The notes beneath the pieces are model-generated. The model saw only the letters and a list, made by a program, of their open reading frames with translations, did not search any database and was not told the DNA's origin. The translations under genes were made by a program, and so were the position numbers. This document shows, piece after piece, positions 1 to 12,100 of a stretch of 64,000 nt of DNA. The stretch comes from Haliclona indistincta (Eukaryota > Porifera > Demospongiae > Haplosclerida > Chalinidae), in the NCBI GenBank assembly GCA_964017065.1, contig OZ024785.1:5846314-5910313 (forward strand). The letters run 5' to 3'. Each line of letters begins with the position of its first letter. Positions within the stretch are counted from its first letter, which is position 1.

Positions 1-325
1 ATGCAGGACACTCCTTTGTCTCAATATCGTCACACACTCCGTAAGCAAGACACTCCATTGTCTCAATATTGCTAGTCACCTCACATGCAAGACACTCCTT
101 CATCTCAATGTCGTCACACACTCCGTAAGCAGGACACTCCATTGTCTCAATATTGCTAGTCCCTTCGCATGCAAGACACTCCTTTGTCTCAATGTCGTCA
201 CACACTCCGTAAGCAGGACACTCCATTGTCTCAATATTGCTAGTCACCTCACATGCAGGACACTCCATTGGCTCAATATCGTCACACACTCCATAAGCAG
301 GACACTCCATTGTCTCAATATTGCT
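1..325 (-). repeat. 42-bp coding tandem repeat in R1 tail
   Basis: Units of 42 bp encode 14 residues alternating between a tyrosine form (ECPAYGV) and a cysteine form (CPACEV, CLACEV) with CDDIET or TSNIET linkers. Every unit is a multiple of three, so copy-number change keeps the frame. The array is cut by the window edge, so the copy number is unknown. Confidence 0.9.
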
Positions 326-2470
326 ATTCACGCCATATGCAGGACATTCATTTCTCTCGATATTGTTGCCGGAGCCATGAGCATGCTCTATATAACCACT
401 CTGCGGAGGAAATGATCCACGAGTTGGCATGTTCGTGTTGAGAGAACCAGTCTCCATATCAGTCTTCTCATTACAAATGACTGTAGAACTGCTAGCACCA
501 GCATCAGTCTTTGTTCCAATTTTGCTAATTTTGTTCAGATTTTATTATCATTAAAATGTTAAATTGAGTAACTCACTTTACTTTTCTCCGGACAACCATT
601 ACTGCAATAACAGTCATTGTGGTAATTATCAGCACTAGGGCAAGAACTCCAAAAACTGGTCCTAGAATCAACACTATTATATCAGGATGTGCAGTGACAG
701 AAACACATTGCTTGGTATTGTTGTCAACCAGGAAACCATCCATGCATTCAGAGCATGTGTCCACTCCATTAGAACATGTCAGGCATCTTGTGTCAGCGCA
801 AGGGACTGCACAAAAAGAAGCAATACAGTTGGTACTATAGCTGCTCAACAATACTTACCACATTCAGAATTGACCAGAGTGAAAGTTGATGCGCACATTG
901 TAAAGTTAGTAACAGTTCCATTAGCCATGCAAGGATTATAAGCACAGACAATTGAACAATTAGTTCCAGTGTAACCAGCGGGGCACATGCAAGCAGTGCA
1001 TTCTGTGTTAGGAGTACCTCCATTCATACAACTGAGGCTACACACTGCATAAAACAGAATAATATTAATTGCAAAAGATTCTATTGACAACAAAATTTAG
1101 TCAACCACAAAATTGTTTATCACGCTCACGCAGCGTGCAGGCTATAATAATTCATGGCCTACTTTCACAGTTTGTTCCAATGAAAGGTCCAGTGCAGTTG
1201 CAGGTATGACTCGATCCAGACGTAGCGTTACACACTCCTTGATTTTGACAAGGTGAACTAAGACAAGGATCTGTGGTAAATACAGTCAGATGGAATAGCC
1301 AATATGGTACAGATCTCCATTGTAGACACACACATTTCAAAAAATTGCTAACTTCCCAATTGTATCACAGGACAAAAGGTTTCGTTGCAATGCAGACCAG
1401 GTTGGTGGCTTATATATTCAACCTGGCTGGCTTTGTACCATCATCCTCTTTTTTCTTCTCGAATACTTCAGTACTTCGATTCTTTCTGTTAAAAGCAGCT
1501 GTGCTTCACAAGATCTGATACATCAGTGAAGCCAGGAGCATGCAAATAAAAAATTCGTCGACAAATCAGTGAAAGAAATGGTAACATTTAATCTAGGATT
1601 TATTCATGACACTAGACACTTCATAACTTAGTAAATAACAAATCTGAACTGAGCTGGCACAGTTACATGGTAGCTACCTAGTGCAAACTAGGTACCATTG
1701 AAAAAATTAAAACTCATTGCAATGACAAAATATTATTATGGTACAACACATTATTATCGATATAAATCTATACAATCATAATTATTGTGTATAGAGAGAG
1801 TCTAGCTAGCCTGCTTACCACATGTGTAGTCAGTAGTATTTACTGATCCAGCAGAACAATTATTGATACACGTTCGATTGACAACATCATAAAATCTGCA
1901 GCAATCTGTAAAGCTAGTAACACAGCTACCTTGACCTCCTGCACACACTGGATCACAAACTAACGCAAGAGAATAACAAATAAAGCTAGTCCACTGTCCC
2001 AGTGTCAGGCAGTTCTTACCAGCACAGTTTGTTGGTGGGTCAATGGTTGGCGAGCCCGATGAAGCGCAAGCAAAACAGTCTACTCTGGTTTCAAGGTCAA
2101 ACAATGATTCAGGTTGATTAAATTCATTCTGATTGATAAGAAACTTATTTCCACCACTGCACAGCAATACCATCTGTAGTATAAGCTGTTCTTCTGGTCT
2201 GTCATTAACTGTTACATTGTATCTCGCAGCAATAGATAATGATCTGGCCTTGCCTTGTGTGCTACCAACAGCTATGCAAGTGAAATGGTACTGAATCGGT
2301 ATGACAACAGCGTCGGATCCTACGAGGGAGCGAACGACTTTTATTACTGAGGTACGAATGAATGCATCGTCCGGAAGAGAGCATTCCTGTGCCGCGGGGA
2401 AGGCTGCACCGAAGAGTGATGCACACGATACTGCTAACAGCATCCAGGTTTTTCCTTCAGTTCCGGCCAT
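1..2470 (-). CDS. R1: EGF single-pass receptor, repeat-tail type (3' end off window)
   Basis: Six exons read on the minus strand: 2020-2470, 1819-1959, 1163-1270, 859-1044, 577-805 and 524 to below 1. All have GT-AG borders, and the ectodomain introns are all phase 1. The protein starts MAGTEGKTW with a signal peptide, followed by an unrecognised domain of about 125 residues ([21 protein letters not shown], ending in a CxxC pair). Next come a Cys-rich module ([16 protein letters not shown]), an EGF domain ([10 protein letters not shown]), a second EGF-like exon ([11 protein letters not shown]), a Cys-rich stalk ([14 protein letters not shown]), one hydrophobic helix and a basic RRKV stop. The tail holds 14-residue repeats carrying ECPAYGV or CPACEV and runs off the left edge. 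The start was chosen by alignment with R7. A surface receptor role is inferred. Intron 2, 1271-1818, shows no further exon. Confidence 0.85.
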
Positions 2471-3117
2471 TTTTGTGCTCGGCTTGCTTGCTTGAGGCAT
2501 AATAAAGTCTAAAAAGATAGGAAACACAGGATGTGCGTGACAGTGCGTCCATAGAAGTGATGCAAAATTGACGCACGCCTAGACGAGACTAATTTCATTG
2601 GGCTCGCCATTGGCTTGCTTCCATCCCTTGGTGTTCCACTATTTGATACCTTGTTTTCGTAAAGGTAGCAAGTTCTGTCTTGTGGTAAAGATAGTGACCT
2701 CATTTTCAGTGATTTTCTTGTTTCACAGTCCCATAAAAACGAAGCTCCACCTATTATTTTCTGGAGAATTCTGTATGTAGTCCCCTCACCCTCATCTCCA
2801 AATTGTACCAAATTATAAACTGTAAGTAGCTTCAAATTATAAACTGGACTACATGTACACATTAGTTTTTTGCCAGATTCTGACTCTTTCAATTCTTGTG
2901 CCGGCATCAACATAATAATCAAATCATTGTCTTCGTTTACAGTACATAAATCAACACCTCAGAATGCACATACACACTGAATACATATAGGAAAGAGATA
3001 ATGAAACTTTAAGTTAGTAATTACATTACTGAAAATAGTTAGGTTGTGAAGAAGCTACACAAGAAAGCCAACTTAGTTACATGCTAAGTATACGTTTCAA
3101 ATCTGTTTCCCTATCTT
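2471..3117. other. Intergenic block repeated upstream of array members
   Basis: No gene is evident. Sequence from about 2520 to 3110 recurs at 7010-7450, 8555-9120 and (its distal part) 22030-22350. It lies 5' of R1 and of other array members, so it is the spacer and probable promoter region of the duplicated unit. Short minus-strand frames in it (YENKVSNSGTPRDGSK) are similar between copies because the DNA is duplicated; a protein product is not supported. Confidence 0.6.
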
Positions 3118-3860
3118 CCAATTACTGCATGCATAAGCTAGACACTCCTTCATCTCAATATTACCACCTTGTGGTGGGAGTGATGCTTCTGGTACATTTT
3201 GAAAACGTGCACGGTCTCTACTGAAACCGGATCGATTTTCTCATACATATCAGGACTACCAGCACCAGTGGTGTCCTTTATCATAGCTCTTGGAGATTTT
3301 CTCAACCATGCACATCGTAATATACATTGGATTGATAGGACTTAATTCACTTTTTTTCCTTCGCACAATCCATACTGTTACCATAATAATTGATGATTAT
3401 GATAACCACCAACACTACAGCAACAAATCCGAAGACTGCTCCGAGAATCAATGGTATAAATTCACCAATTGAGATTCTAAATGTATCCGTGACAGCAACA
3501 CATTGGTTGGTTTGATCATCGACCTGGAAACCATCCATGCAACCAGAGCATGTTTCCACTCCATTAGAACATGTTAGGCGTTGTGCATCAGCTCAAAGCA
3601 AATCATAAGAAGTCACTTACCACATTCAGAATTGACCATAGTGTAACTTGAAGCACACATTGTACACTACAGTTAATACCAGTTAGAACTGCCTCTCGGA
3701 GATTCGAGGTTACATGATGTTTAAATCAGAAGAAAAATTGAATTTGGATAATATCGTTGCCCCACTGAAATGCCATTGAAAAGGCGCTGAAACTTAATAC
3801 AGTAATACAAAAGAATACAAGCATCTAAACTGGTGATGTTGTGAACAAACGATTGTAGGT
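3118..3860 (-). pseudogene. R2: decayed receptor copy (tail, helix and stalk remain)
   Basis: Minus strand. The tail homologous to R5/R6 lies at about 3118-3300 (AYG, EN and PPQ segments recognisable). The stalk and helix exon is at about 3355-3600 (CSGCMDGFQVDDQTNQC, then IGEFIPLILGAVFGF). A frameshift near the end of the helix turns IVRRKKV into a DCAKEKK stop. The upstream EGF exon survives only as a decayed end (3615-3670), and nothing of the N-terminal exons is found. About 3800-3890 matches the region upstream of R4. A pseudogene produced by tandem duplication and deletion. Confidence 0.75.
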
Positions 3861-3893
3861 TTCTAATATGTTCAGCATTGCACTTCACATTGA

Positions 3894-4331
3894 TTAACCC
3901 TTTAGCATTTCTATGGCTTCAGTGCAAAATTCACAACATTTTAGGAAAAACAAAATGGCTGCCAAGAAAATTGGGACATTTTATGGCTTCATGGTGCTCG
4001 GAAACACATTTTTGGACATTCTCTATGATCTGGGCTACATTTTGCACTCACCAAAACCACTGCTATTTGTGTGTACTTTTCAGCAGCCAGCCCCAAAGTA
4101 CTAACTTTGAGCAAAATTTGACGAGGTCGTTGCACTTTATCGGCTTCACTTTCGAAGTGGGAGGGGCATATTGACCGACTTGAGTGTGGGCAATTGCGGC
4201 TACTCACTGGGGTAAAAGGACGCAAATTTGAGACCAGTAGCTCAAAAGACACACAAGATATTCATGAGAGAAGTGGTCAGCATTTACGAGGTTAAAATTT
4301 CAGCTGGATAATTTAGTAATTAAAGGGTTAA
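3894..4331. mobile_element. MITE with TTAA duplications, end CCCTTTAG
   Basis: TTAA at 3894-3897 and 4328-4331 flanks an element starting CCCTTTAGC and ending TAAAGGG. A second copy of the family lies at 41271-41869. TTAA duplications point to a piggyBac-like or Kolobok-like mobiliser. Frames inside are short and show no domain. Sequence 4332-4576 to its right is the AT-rich spacer downstream of R3, without a visible gene. Confidence 0.7.
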
Positions 4332-4576
4332 GCACCTTGAAATCCTTCACCCTCTATTTCTTACAGAAACTGTCTCAAAATGATATTTAGAACACTTAGA
4401 GTTGATTTTCAACACTTTTGGAGCATTTCTAGCCAGATTTGCAAATTTTGACGAAAACTCATTAATGTAAACCCAACACCATAATAATGCAATACAATAC
4501 GCAAGAAAAGATCTTAAAAAATGAATAGTCAACCAATATACAATTCAAAAGAGAAAACATTTTCTGGTCATTTAGT

Positions 4577-6925
4577 TCAACTTGTGATCACTTCATATGC
4601 AGGAGAGTCATCCATCTCACTGAGTCGATGGTCTTTCATTTCGATATTGTCGCTGGCTTCATGTGCTGGACACTCATTCATTTCATTATTGTCATAATAT
4701 GCTAGCTCTGCTATCCCAATATTGTCGTTCAGTTGATACTCTTTTTTCATATCAATATAACTGTTGACACCATATGCAGGACTAGTCACTTCACATGCAG
4801 GACACTCCTTTGTCTCAATGTCGTCACACACTCCGTAAGCAGGACACTCCATTGTCTCAATATTGCTAGTCACTTCACATGCAGGACACTCATTTGTTTC
4901 GATATCGTCACACACTCCGTAAGCAGGACACTCCATTGTCTCAATATCGTCACACACTCCGTAAGCAGGACACTCCATTGTCTCAATATTGCTAGTCACT
5001 TCACATGCGAGACACTCCTTTGTCTCAATGTCGTCACACACTCCATAAGCAGGACACTCCATTGTCTCAATATCGTCACACACTCCGTAAGCAGGACACT
5101 CCATTGTCTCAATATTGCTAGTCCCTTCGCATGCAGGACACTCCTTTGGCTCAATATCGTCACACACTCCATAAGCAGGACACTCCATTGTCTCAATATT
5201 GCTAGTCACCTCACATGCAGGACACTCCTTTGTCTCAATATCGTCACACACTCCATAAGCAGGACACTCAATTGTCTCAATATTGCTAGTCACGCCATAT
5301 GCAGGACATTCATTTCTCTCGATATTGTTGCCGGAGCCATGGGCATGCTCTATATAACCACTCTGTGGAGGAAATGATCCACGAGTTGGTATGTTCGTGT
5401 TGAGAGAACCAGTCTCTATATCAGTCTTCTCATTATAAATGACCTTAGAACTGCTAGCACCAGCATCAGTCTTTGTTCCAGTTTTGCTAATTTTGTTCAG
5501 ATTTTATTTTCGTAAACTTTTGTTAAATCGAGTAACTCACTTTACTTTTCTCTGAACGACCATTACTGCAACAACAATCATTGTGGTAATTATCAGCACT
5601 AGGCCAAGAACTCCAAAAACTGGTCCTAGAATCAACACTATTATATCAGGATTTGCAGTGACAGAAACACATTGCTTGGTATTGTTGTCAACCTGGAAAC
5701 CTATCATGCACTCAGAGCATATGTCCACTCCATTAGAACATGTTAGGCATCGTGTGTCAGCGCAAGGGACTGCACAAAAAGAAGCAATACAGTTGGTACT
5801 ATAGCTGCTCAACAATACTTACCACATTCAGAATTGACCAGAGTGAATGTTGATGCGCACATTGTAAAGTTAGTATCAGTTCCATTAGCCACGCAAGGAT
5901 TATAAGCACAGACAATTGAACAATTAGTTCCAGTGTAACCAACGGGGCACATGCAAGCAGTGCATTCTGAGTTAGGAGTACCTCCATTCATACAACTGAG
6001 GCTACACACTGCATGAAACAGAATACATTGCAATAGATTTTACTGACAGCAACCACAAAATATGCATCAAGCGTGCAGTCTATAATAATGCTTACTTTCA
6101 CAGTTTGTTCCAATGAAAGGTCCAGTGCAGTTGCAGGTATAACTCGATCCTGACGTTGGGTTACACACTCCTTGATTTTGACAAGGTGAACTAAGACAAG
6201 GATCTGTGGTAAATAGAGTAGTCATTTAGCTTTATTAAAAAGCTACCATACTTACCACATGTGAAATCAGTAGCATTGATTGATCCAGCAGGACAAGTGG
6301 TTATACACATTCTCGTAACAACATCATAAAATTGGCAGCAATCTGTAAAGCTAGTAACACAGCCTCCTTGACCTCCTGCACACATCGCATCACACACTAA
6401 AAATGCCGAGAAGAACAAAAGCGTGGTCAGTGTAAGATGCAGTATGATGCAGTCTTACCAGCACAGTTTGTGTCAGGATCAATCGTTGGTGAGCCTGATA
6501 TAGCACAAACCCTACAGTCTCTTCTGGTTGCAAGGTTGAACAATGATTCAGGTTGATTAGGCTCAAGTGACGCAGGCCGGGCAAGAACATAATCTAAATC
6601 TGAACCGCTGCACTCAAGTAGTAGCTGTGCTATACGCTGGCGGACTTCTGGATGATCCGTAGACGTTACGTTGTATCTCACAGCAATAGATAATAATCTG
6701 GCAGTGCCTTCTGTGCTACCAACAGCTATGCAAGTGAAATGATGCTGAAGCAGTGTTACAACTGGGTCTTTTCCATCGCCTCCTTGACTTGCGACAATCA
6801 ACCGTAGTCTACTCTCAATGAAGTCCGCATCTAGAAGCGTAGAACATTCGGATTGTGCGAAGACTGCGCCGAAGAGAGATGCGCCGGCCGGATAGCGCTA
6901 ACAGCAGCCACGTTTGTCCTTTCAT
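4577..6925 (-). CDS. R3: EGF single-pass receptor, repeat-tail type, frameshift in signal peptide
   Basis: Exons on the minus strand: 6459-6925, 6256-6396, 6096-6203, 5823-6008, 5541-5769, 4577-5486. The domain order equals R1. The membrane exon (VLILGPVFGVLGLVL then QRKVK) is followed by a long tail of twelve 14-residue units (4781-5293) and a unique end SPAYEVITS. Tail tyrosine motifs also include VIYNEK and GYIEH. The expected start at 6923-6925 reads MKGQTWLLLALS and then meets an extra GGCCGGC stretch near 6886-6892, where R5 and R6 have TGT. The signal peptide therefore runs out of frame with the rest (which continues as ASLFGAVFAQ). Either the gene is newly inactivated, another start is used, or the assembly is wrong here. 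Confidence 0.8.
4781..5293 (-). repeat. 42-bp coding tandem repeat in R3 tail (12 units)
   Basis: Twelve 14-residue units, seven of the tyrosine type (ECPAYGV) and five of the cysteine type (CPACEV or CLACEV), follow each other without a stop. Two places contain two tyrosine units in a row, a sign of unequal exchange. An eighth AYGV follows the array in the unique sequence TSPAYGVNSY. Confidence 0.92.
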
Positions 6926-7475
6926 TTTTGTGCTCGGCTTGCTTGCTTGAGGGATAATAAAGTCTAAAGAGATCCCACACATGTATGAAACAGGATGTGC
7001 ATGACAGCCTTGCGTCCATAGAAGTGATGCAAAATTGGCGCTCGCCTCAGCTCAGTAGACGAGACTAATTTCATTGGGCTCGCCATTGGCTTGCTTTCAT
7101 CCCTTGGTGTTCCACTATTTGGTACCTTGTTTTCATAAAGGTAGCAAGTTCTGTCTTGTGGTAAAGATAGTGACCTCTTGTTTCACATTTACTAGAAAAA
7201 CGAAGCTCGTTGCTTCTGACTCACATCTCCAAATTATACCAAATTATAAACTGTAAGTAGCCTTAATTATAAACTGGGCTATAAATTTTTACCACATTTC
7301 GACTCCTTCATATGCGGGCATCAACATAATAATCAAATTTTCTTCTTTGTTTACTGTACATAAATCAACACCTCAGAATGCTCATACACACTGAATACAT
7401 ACAGCTGTATAGGAAAATGAGATAAGGAAACTTAAAGTTAGAAATCAGTTCCGACCTATCTTCCAATCACTCCAT
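6926..7475. other. Intergenic spacer upstream of R3
   Basis: No gene is supported. The segment 7010-7190 is a copy of the spacer block at 2570-2720. The remainder is AT-rich sequence similar to 2800-3100. It probably holds the R3 promoter; no motif can be assigned with confidence. Confidence 0.5.
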
Positions 7476-8445
7476 AAGCTAGACACTCGTTCATCTCAGT
7501 ATTTGGTCTACTCCTTCATCTCGAGATTTGTGGTGGGAGTGATGCTTCTGAAACTGGATCGATATTTTTATCAGTACAAAACAGAATTACCAGCACCAAC
7601 GGTGTCCTTTATCTAAATGTGTGGAGATTTTTCTCAACCATGCACATGGTAATACTTACTTCCATTTTCTTCTTCACACAATCAATACTGCTACAATAAG
7701 ATATGATAAGCAGAGCAAGAACTCCAAAGACCGCTCCCAGAATCAATGCTGTAATTGAGATCCTATTATTGTATCTGTGACAGCAACACATTGCTTGGTT
7801 TCATCATCGACCTGAAAGCCGTCCATGCAATCAGAGCATGCGTCCACTCCAGAACATGTTAGGCATCGTGTGTCAGTGCAAAGAACTATAAAACAGAAGC
7901 TCAAAGCAAATGATAACAATTCACTTAAATTACCGCAATCAGAATTGACCATAGTATAACTTGAAGTGCACATTGTACACTTAATACCAGTTCTGCCTCT
8001 TGGACATTCACACATATAACTGGCATCATTAGTAACTGTGCATGTTTCTCCATTCTGACAAGGATTGGTGAAGCAAACATCTACACATTGGATTACATTG
8101 CCATTCCAAATCAGTCCACGCTTGCACTCCATACACACTGCATTTTCACATCGTAAACAGTTTGGGAGCATGCAAGGGTCACTCCAGTATACTAGGGAGA
8201 AGTGCAGTTACATGTGTAGCATATAAATGGATCAATGGATTGCCCATTAGCACCACAAGGATTAGAAGCACAGTCATTGAACAATCAGTTCCAGTATAAT
8301 CATCAGGGCACATGCAAACAGTGCATTCTGAGTTAGGAGTACCTCCATTCATACAGTAATACAAAAGAATACGAGTATCTAAACTGGTGATGCTGTGAAC
8401 AAACGATTGTATGTTTATAATATGTTCAGCATTGCACTTCACATA
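7476..8445 (-). pseudogene. R4: decayed receptor copy
   Basis: Minus strand, homologous to R5 and R6. EGF exon remnants (8345 down to about 7930) read [28 protein letters not shown], then a frameshift where the calcium-binding EGF should begin, then CQNGETCTVTNDASYMCEC. The stalk (CLTCSGVDACSDC, 7770-7887) is followed by a frameshift before the helix (ALILGAVFGVLALL) and another before the basic stop. The tail at 7476-7620 has lost part of its sequence. No N-terminal exon is found upstream, where the spacer block starts. Not expected to make a receptor. Confidence 0.75.
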
Positions 8446-9135
8446 ACGTAATCAACACGATTATAATCATAATGCAAGTATCTACAATACGCAAGAAAGG
8501 ATCATAAAATGAATTATCAACTAATATACAATTCAAAAGAGAATAAAACATTTTTAGGAAACACCACAGGATGTGTGTGACAGCGCGTCCATATAAGTGA
8601 TGCGAAATTACCGCACGCCTACATGTAGATGAGACTAATTTCATTGGGCTCACCATTGGCTTGCTTCCATCCCTTGGTGTTCCACTATTTGGTACTTTGT
8701 TTTCATAAAGGTAGCAAGTTCTGTCTTGTGGTAAAGATAGTGACCTCATATCAGTGATTTCCTTGTCACAGTCCCATAAAAACGAAGCTCCACCTATTAT
8801 TTTCTGGACAATTTTATATTATTTTTATGTAGTCCCTTCACTCTCATCTCCAAATTATACTAAATTATAAACTGTAAGTAGTTTCAAATTATAAACTGAA
8901 CTACACATTTATTACCTCAACATAATAGTCAAATTTTCGTCTTTGTTTACTGCACATAAATCAACACCTCAGAATGTACATACATGTACACACTGAATAC
9001 ATTATAGGGAAAGAGATAACAAAACTTAAAGTTGGTAATTACATTACTGAAAATAGTTAGGTTGTGAAGAAGCTACACAAGAAAACCAACTTAGTTACAT
9101 GCTTTAATACTGAAGTATGTTTCAAATCTGTTTCC
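8446..9135. other. Intergenic spacer copy between R4 and R5
   Basis: No gene is seen. 8555-8900 matches the block at 2520-2850, and 8900-9120 matches 2900-3110. The duplication unit of the array is therefore gene plus spacer. Confidence 0.55.
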
Positions 9136-12100
9136 CTATCTTCCAATCACTCCGTAAGCTAGACACTCCTTCATCTCAATATTAGGTCTACCACTTTGTG
9201 GTGGGAGTGATGCTTCTGGTACGTTTTGAAAACGTGCCGTCTCTACTGAAACTGGATCAATATTTTCATACATATCAGCACCAACGGTGTCCTTTATCTT
9301 AGCTCTTCTAAATGTGTGGAGATTTTATCAACCAATTACATCGTAATACATTAGATTGAGAGGACTTACTTCACTTTTTTTCTTCGCACAATCAATAGTG
9401 CTACAATAAGAATTGATGATAAGATAACCACCAACATTAGAGCAAGAAATCCGAAGACTGCTCCGAGAATCAATGCTATAAATTCACCAATTGAGATTCT
9501 AATCGTATTCGTGACAGCAACACATTGCTTGGTTTCATCATCGACCTGAAAACCATCCATGCAACCAGAGCATGTGTCCACTCCATTAGAACATGTTAGG
9601 CATCGTGTGTCAGTGCAAAGAACTATAAAACAGCAGCTCAAAGCAAATCATAAGAATTCACTTACCACAATCAGAATTGACCATAGTGTAACTTGTAGCA
9701 CACATTGTACAGTTAATACCAGTTCTGCCTCTTGGACATTCACACATATAACTGGCATCATTAGTAACTGTGCATGTTCCACCATTCTGACAAGGATTGT
9801 TGAAGCAAACATGTACACATTGGTTTACATTGCCATTCCAGATCAGTCCACGATAGCACTCCATACACGCTGCATTTTCACATCGTGCACAGTTTTGGAG
9901 CACACAAGAGTCACAGTTCATTCCAGTATAGGGAGAAGTGCAGTTACATGTGAAGCTTATAAATCTATCAATGCATTGCCCATTAGCACCGCAAGGATTA
10001 GAAGCACAGTCATCAATGTCCATTGAACAATCACTTCCAGTATAACCATCAGGGCACATGCAAGCAGTGCATTCTGAGTTAGGAGTACCTCCATTCATAC
10101 AACTGAGGCTACACGCTGCATAAAAAAAGAAGAAACATCGTTATTACGTGGTTACTTCGTATTTCATGTTTCTGTTCATCAGTTATGCTTGATTCTGTCA
10201 CCGTTATTTGATCCGGGTGAAATTCTAATTAGTGCACACATGCACTCGTCACCGACAGCCACATGTTGGAATACAAGGTCGCCTCTCAACTGGCCTCGCT
10301 TACCACTGCCATATCACATGTACAGTCCGTACAAAATTGGCGAAGATGTACACTGATTGTAAAATGCGGATCAGTGATATGATGCTATACTAGCTGCCAA
10401 ATAAACTCTCATGCTGACTTCGCTGCTCTTCAGACTGATGTTGATTGCTTGTGTGTCTGGTCTGATAACCTCGTCTCTGAGTTTGTCATTGCAAATTGAC
10501 GAGATTTGCTAGGCGGCAAATTGGTTTTCTGAGGCTATGGATCACTCTACAGTTACGCTGGTTGCAATACTAGTGACTTTTTTGAGTCTCTACCTGTTTC
10601 ATGTTTGAGTACTGTATAGTGGGAAATTTTCGCGGAAGAAAAGCTTCGCGAATGCGCAACTATGAGATAGAGCATTTTGCGAATAATATTTTCGCGAATC
10701 AGCGCTATTGCCCTATCTTTGTCAACAGAAAACAAAACATTCGCGCAGGGGTAAGTAGAAAAACCGGATACAACAGGACACGAACGCGAACTCGGAAACG
10801 AACTCAAATGTGATCACGTGCTCAATGTAACAGGAAACCGCGCCCATAATTACTATACTACTAAACCCAAGACGCTAAAAACCTTCGCCTAACCAGTCTA
10901 TCGGCCAAACGACCGGAAGTCCAATCAATCCCATACAAATTTATTTTCCAGCGTAAATCGCCTATTCGTGGGTTATCTCTGAGCTAAACCGGCTGTAACT
11001 TTTTTATCTTCCTTTGACGCTTTCTTTTCCTTTCATTCTTGCAATGTAAAGTCTTCTATACATGCTCTTGGTATTCCTCTAAACATACGGCGCCAGGCAC
11101 CCTCGTACACGAACGGCAGTTGTTTTAAAGCCAACAATAAATAGCGTCAGGAAACTTTTTATGACAAGAACTGCTGCAATCTCATAGTTTCTTTCTTTGA
11201 TAAGTGTAATAAGCTTGCTGAAGAGCAGATCTGAAGTTGTTCTAGCATATAACAGAAAAGTTATGACTACAACAATATTCTGTTAATCAGTTATGCCTAA
11301 TACTTCTGGTAACTGCACAGAAATTACTTAAAACAACCTGTACTAGATACTGCAATCTATCTTGCATACAGCAGAATGCATTATCAAGTTTTTTCCATCA
11401 TTATGAGGCTGTTTCTGATGGCTCTTTACTCCTCCAGTGTGCATACATATGGCAAAATTACAAATGTGTGCCGTGCAACTGCAAGCATGTATGTCAGTAT
11501 GTGTATGCATGTTTGAGCTCTGCAGATACAACCAGTGTCTGATAATATAAATTAAAATACTCTAGTCAGTGTAAAACTTTGCATAATACACGAAAAGTAG
11601 CGCCAGTGTACAATGATGATAAGACAGTAAGAGATCCGGCTTGTATCTACTCCAGCTAGAGCAAACAGTGAAGATGGTTTATCTGACATCATCTGCAACA
11701 AGAATGGGAAGCAATAGCTTGAGCAATTGGTAACCAGCGGATTCAGAATGTGACGACATGCCAGATTGCAAGATTAGAGAAATTTAGAACAAAATCGGCC
11801 GTCAGTGACACGGGATCATTTTATATCAGTAGCCTGTGTGTTCATGCAATCACTGAAAACTCATTCCTATTCCTAAACATGGAAAAATCATGGTGCCCAG
11901 CCCAATCATGGCTGTCTATGACCTAATCCACTGTATTATAAGCGTCAGGAAAACTTTTATGACAGAAGTATACTCTCTAAAACATATACAAGGGTTAAAG
12001 TAGTAGTCAATGTACAGCATATTTGATTTCTAAGTTGTTCTACATAGCCGTGTGGATGCTAGCTCACAAACAAACATCAGCACAGTACGTACCATTTTCA

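Noticed and set aside
1..325. Regular direct repeats that could suggest a CRISPR array
   Set aside because: Units are contiguous coding repeats without unique spacers, in a eukaryotic gene.
2509..2922. 137-residue minus-strand frame conserved at 8426-8749
   Set aside because: Conservation reflects duplicated spacer DNA 5' of receptor genes; frames differ at their ends and no domain is visible.
4733..5377. 214-residue plus-strand frame with TLHCLNI repeats
   Set aside because: Antisense shadow of the R3 tail repeats; no signal peptide, domain or splice support.
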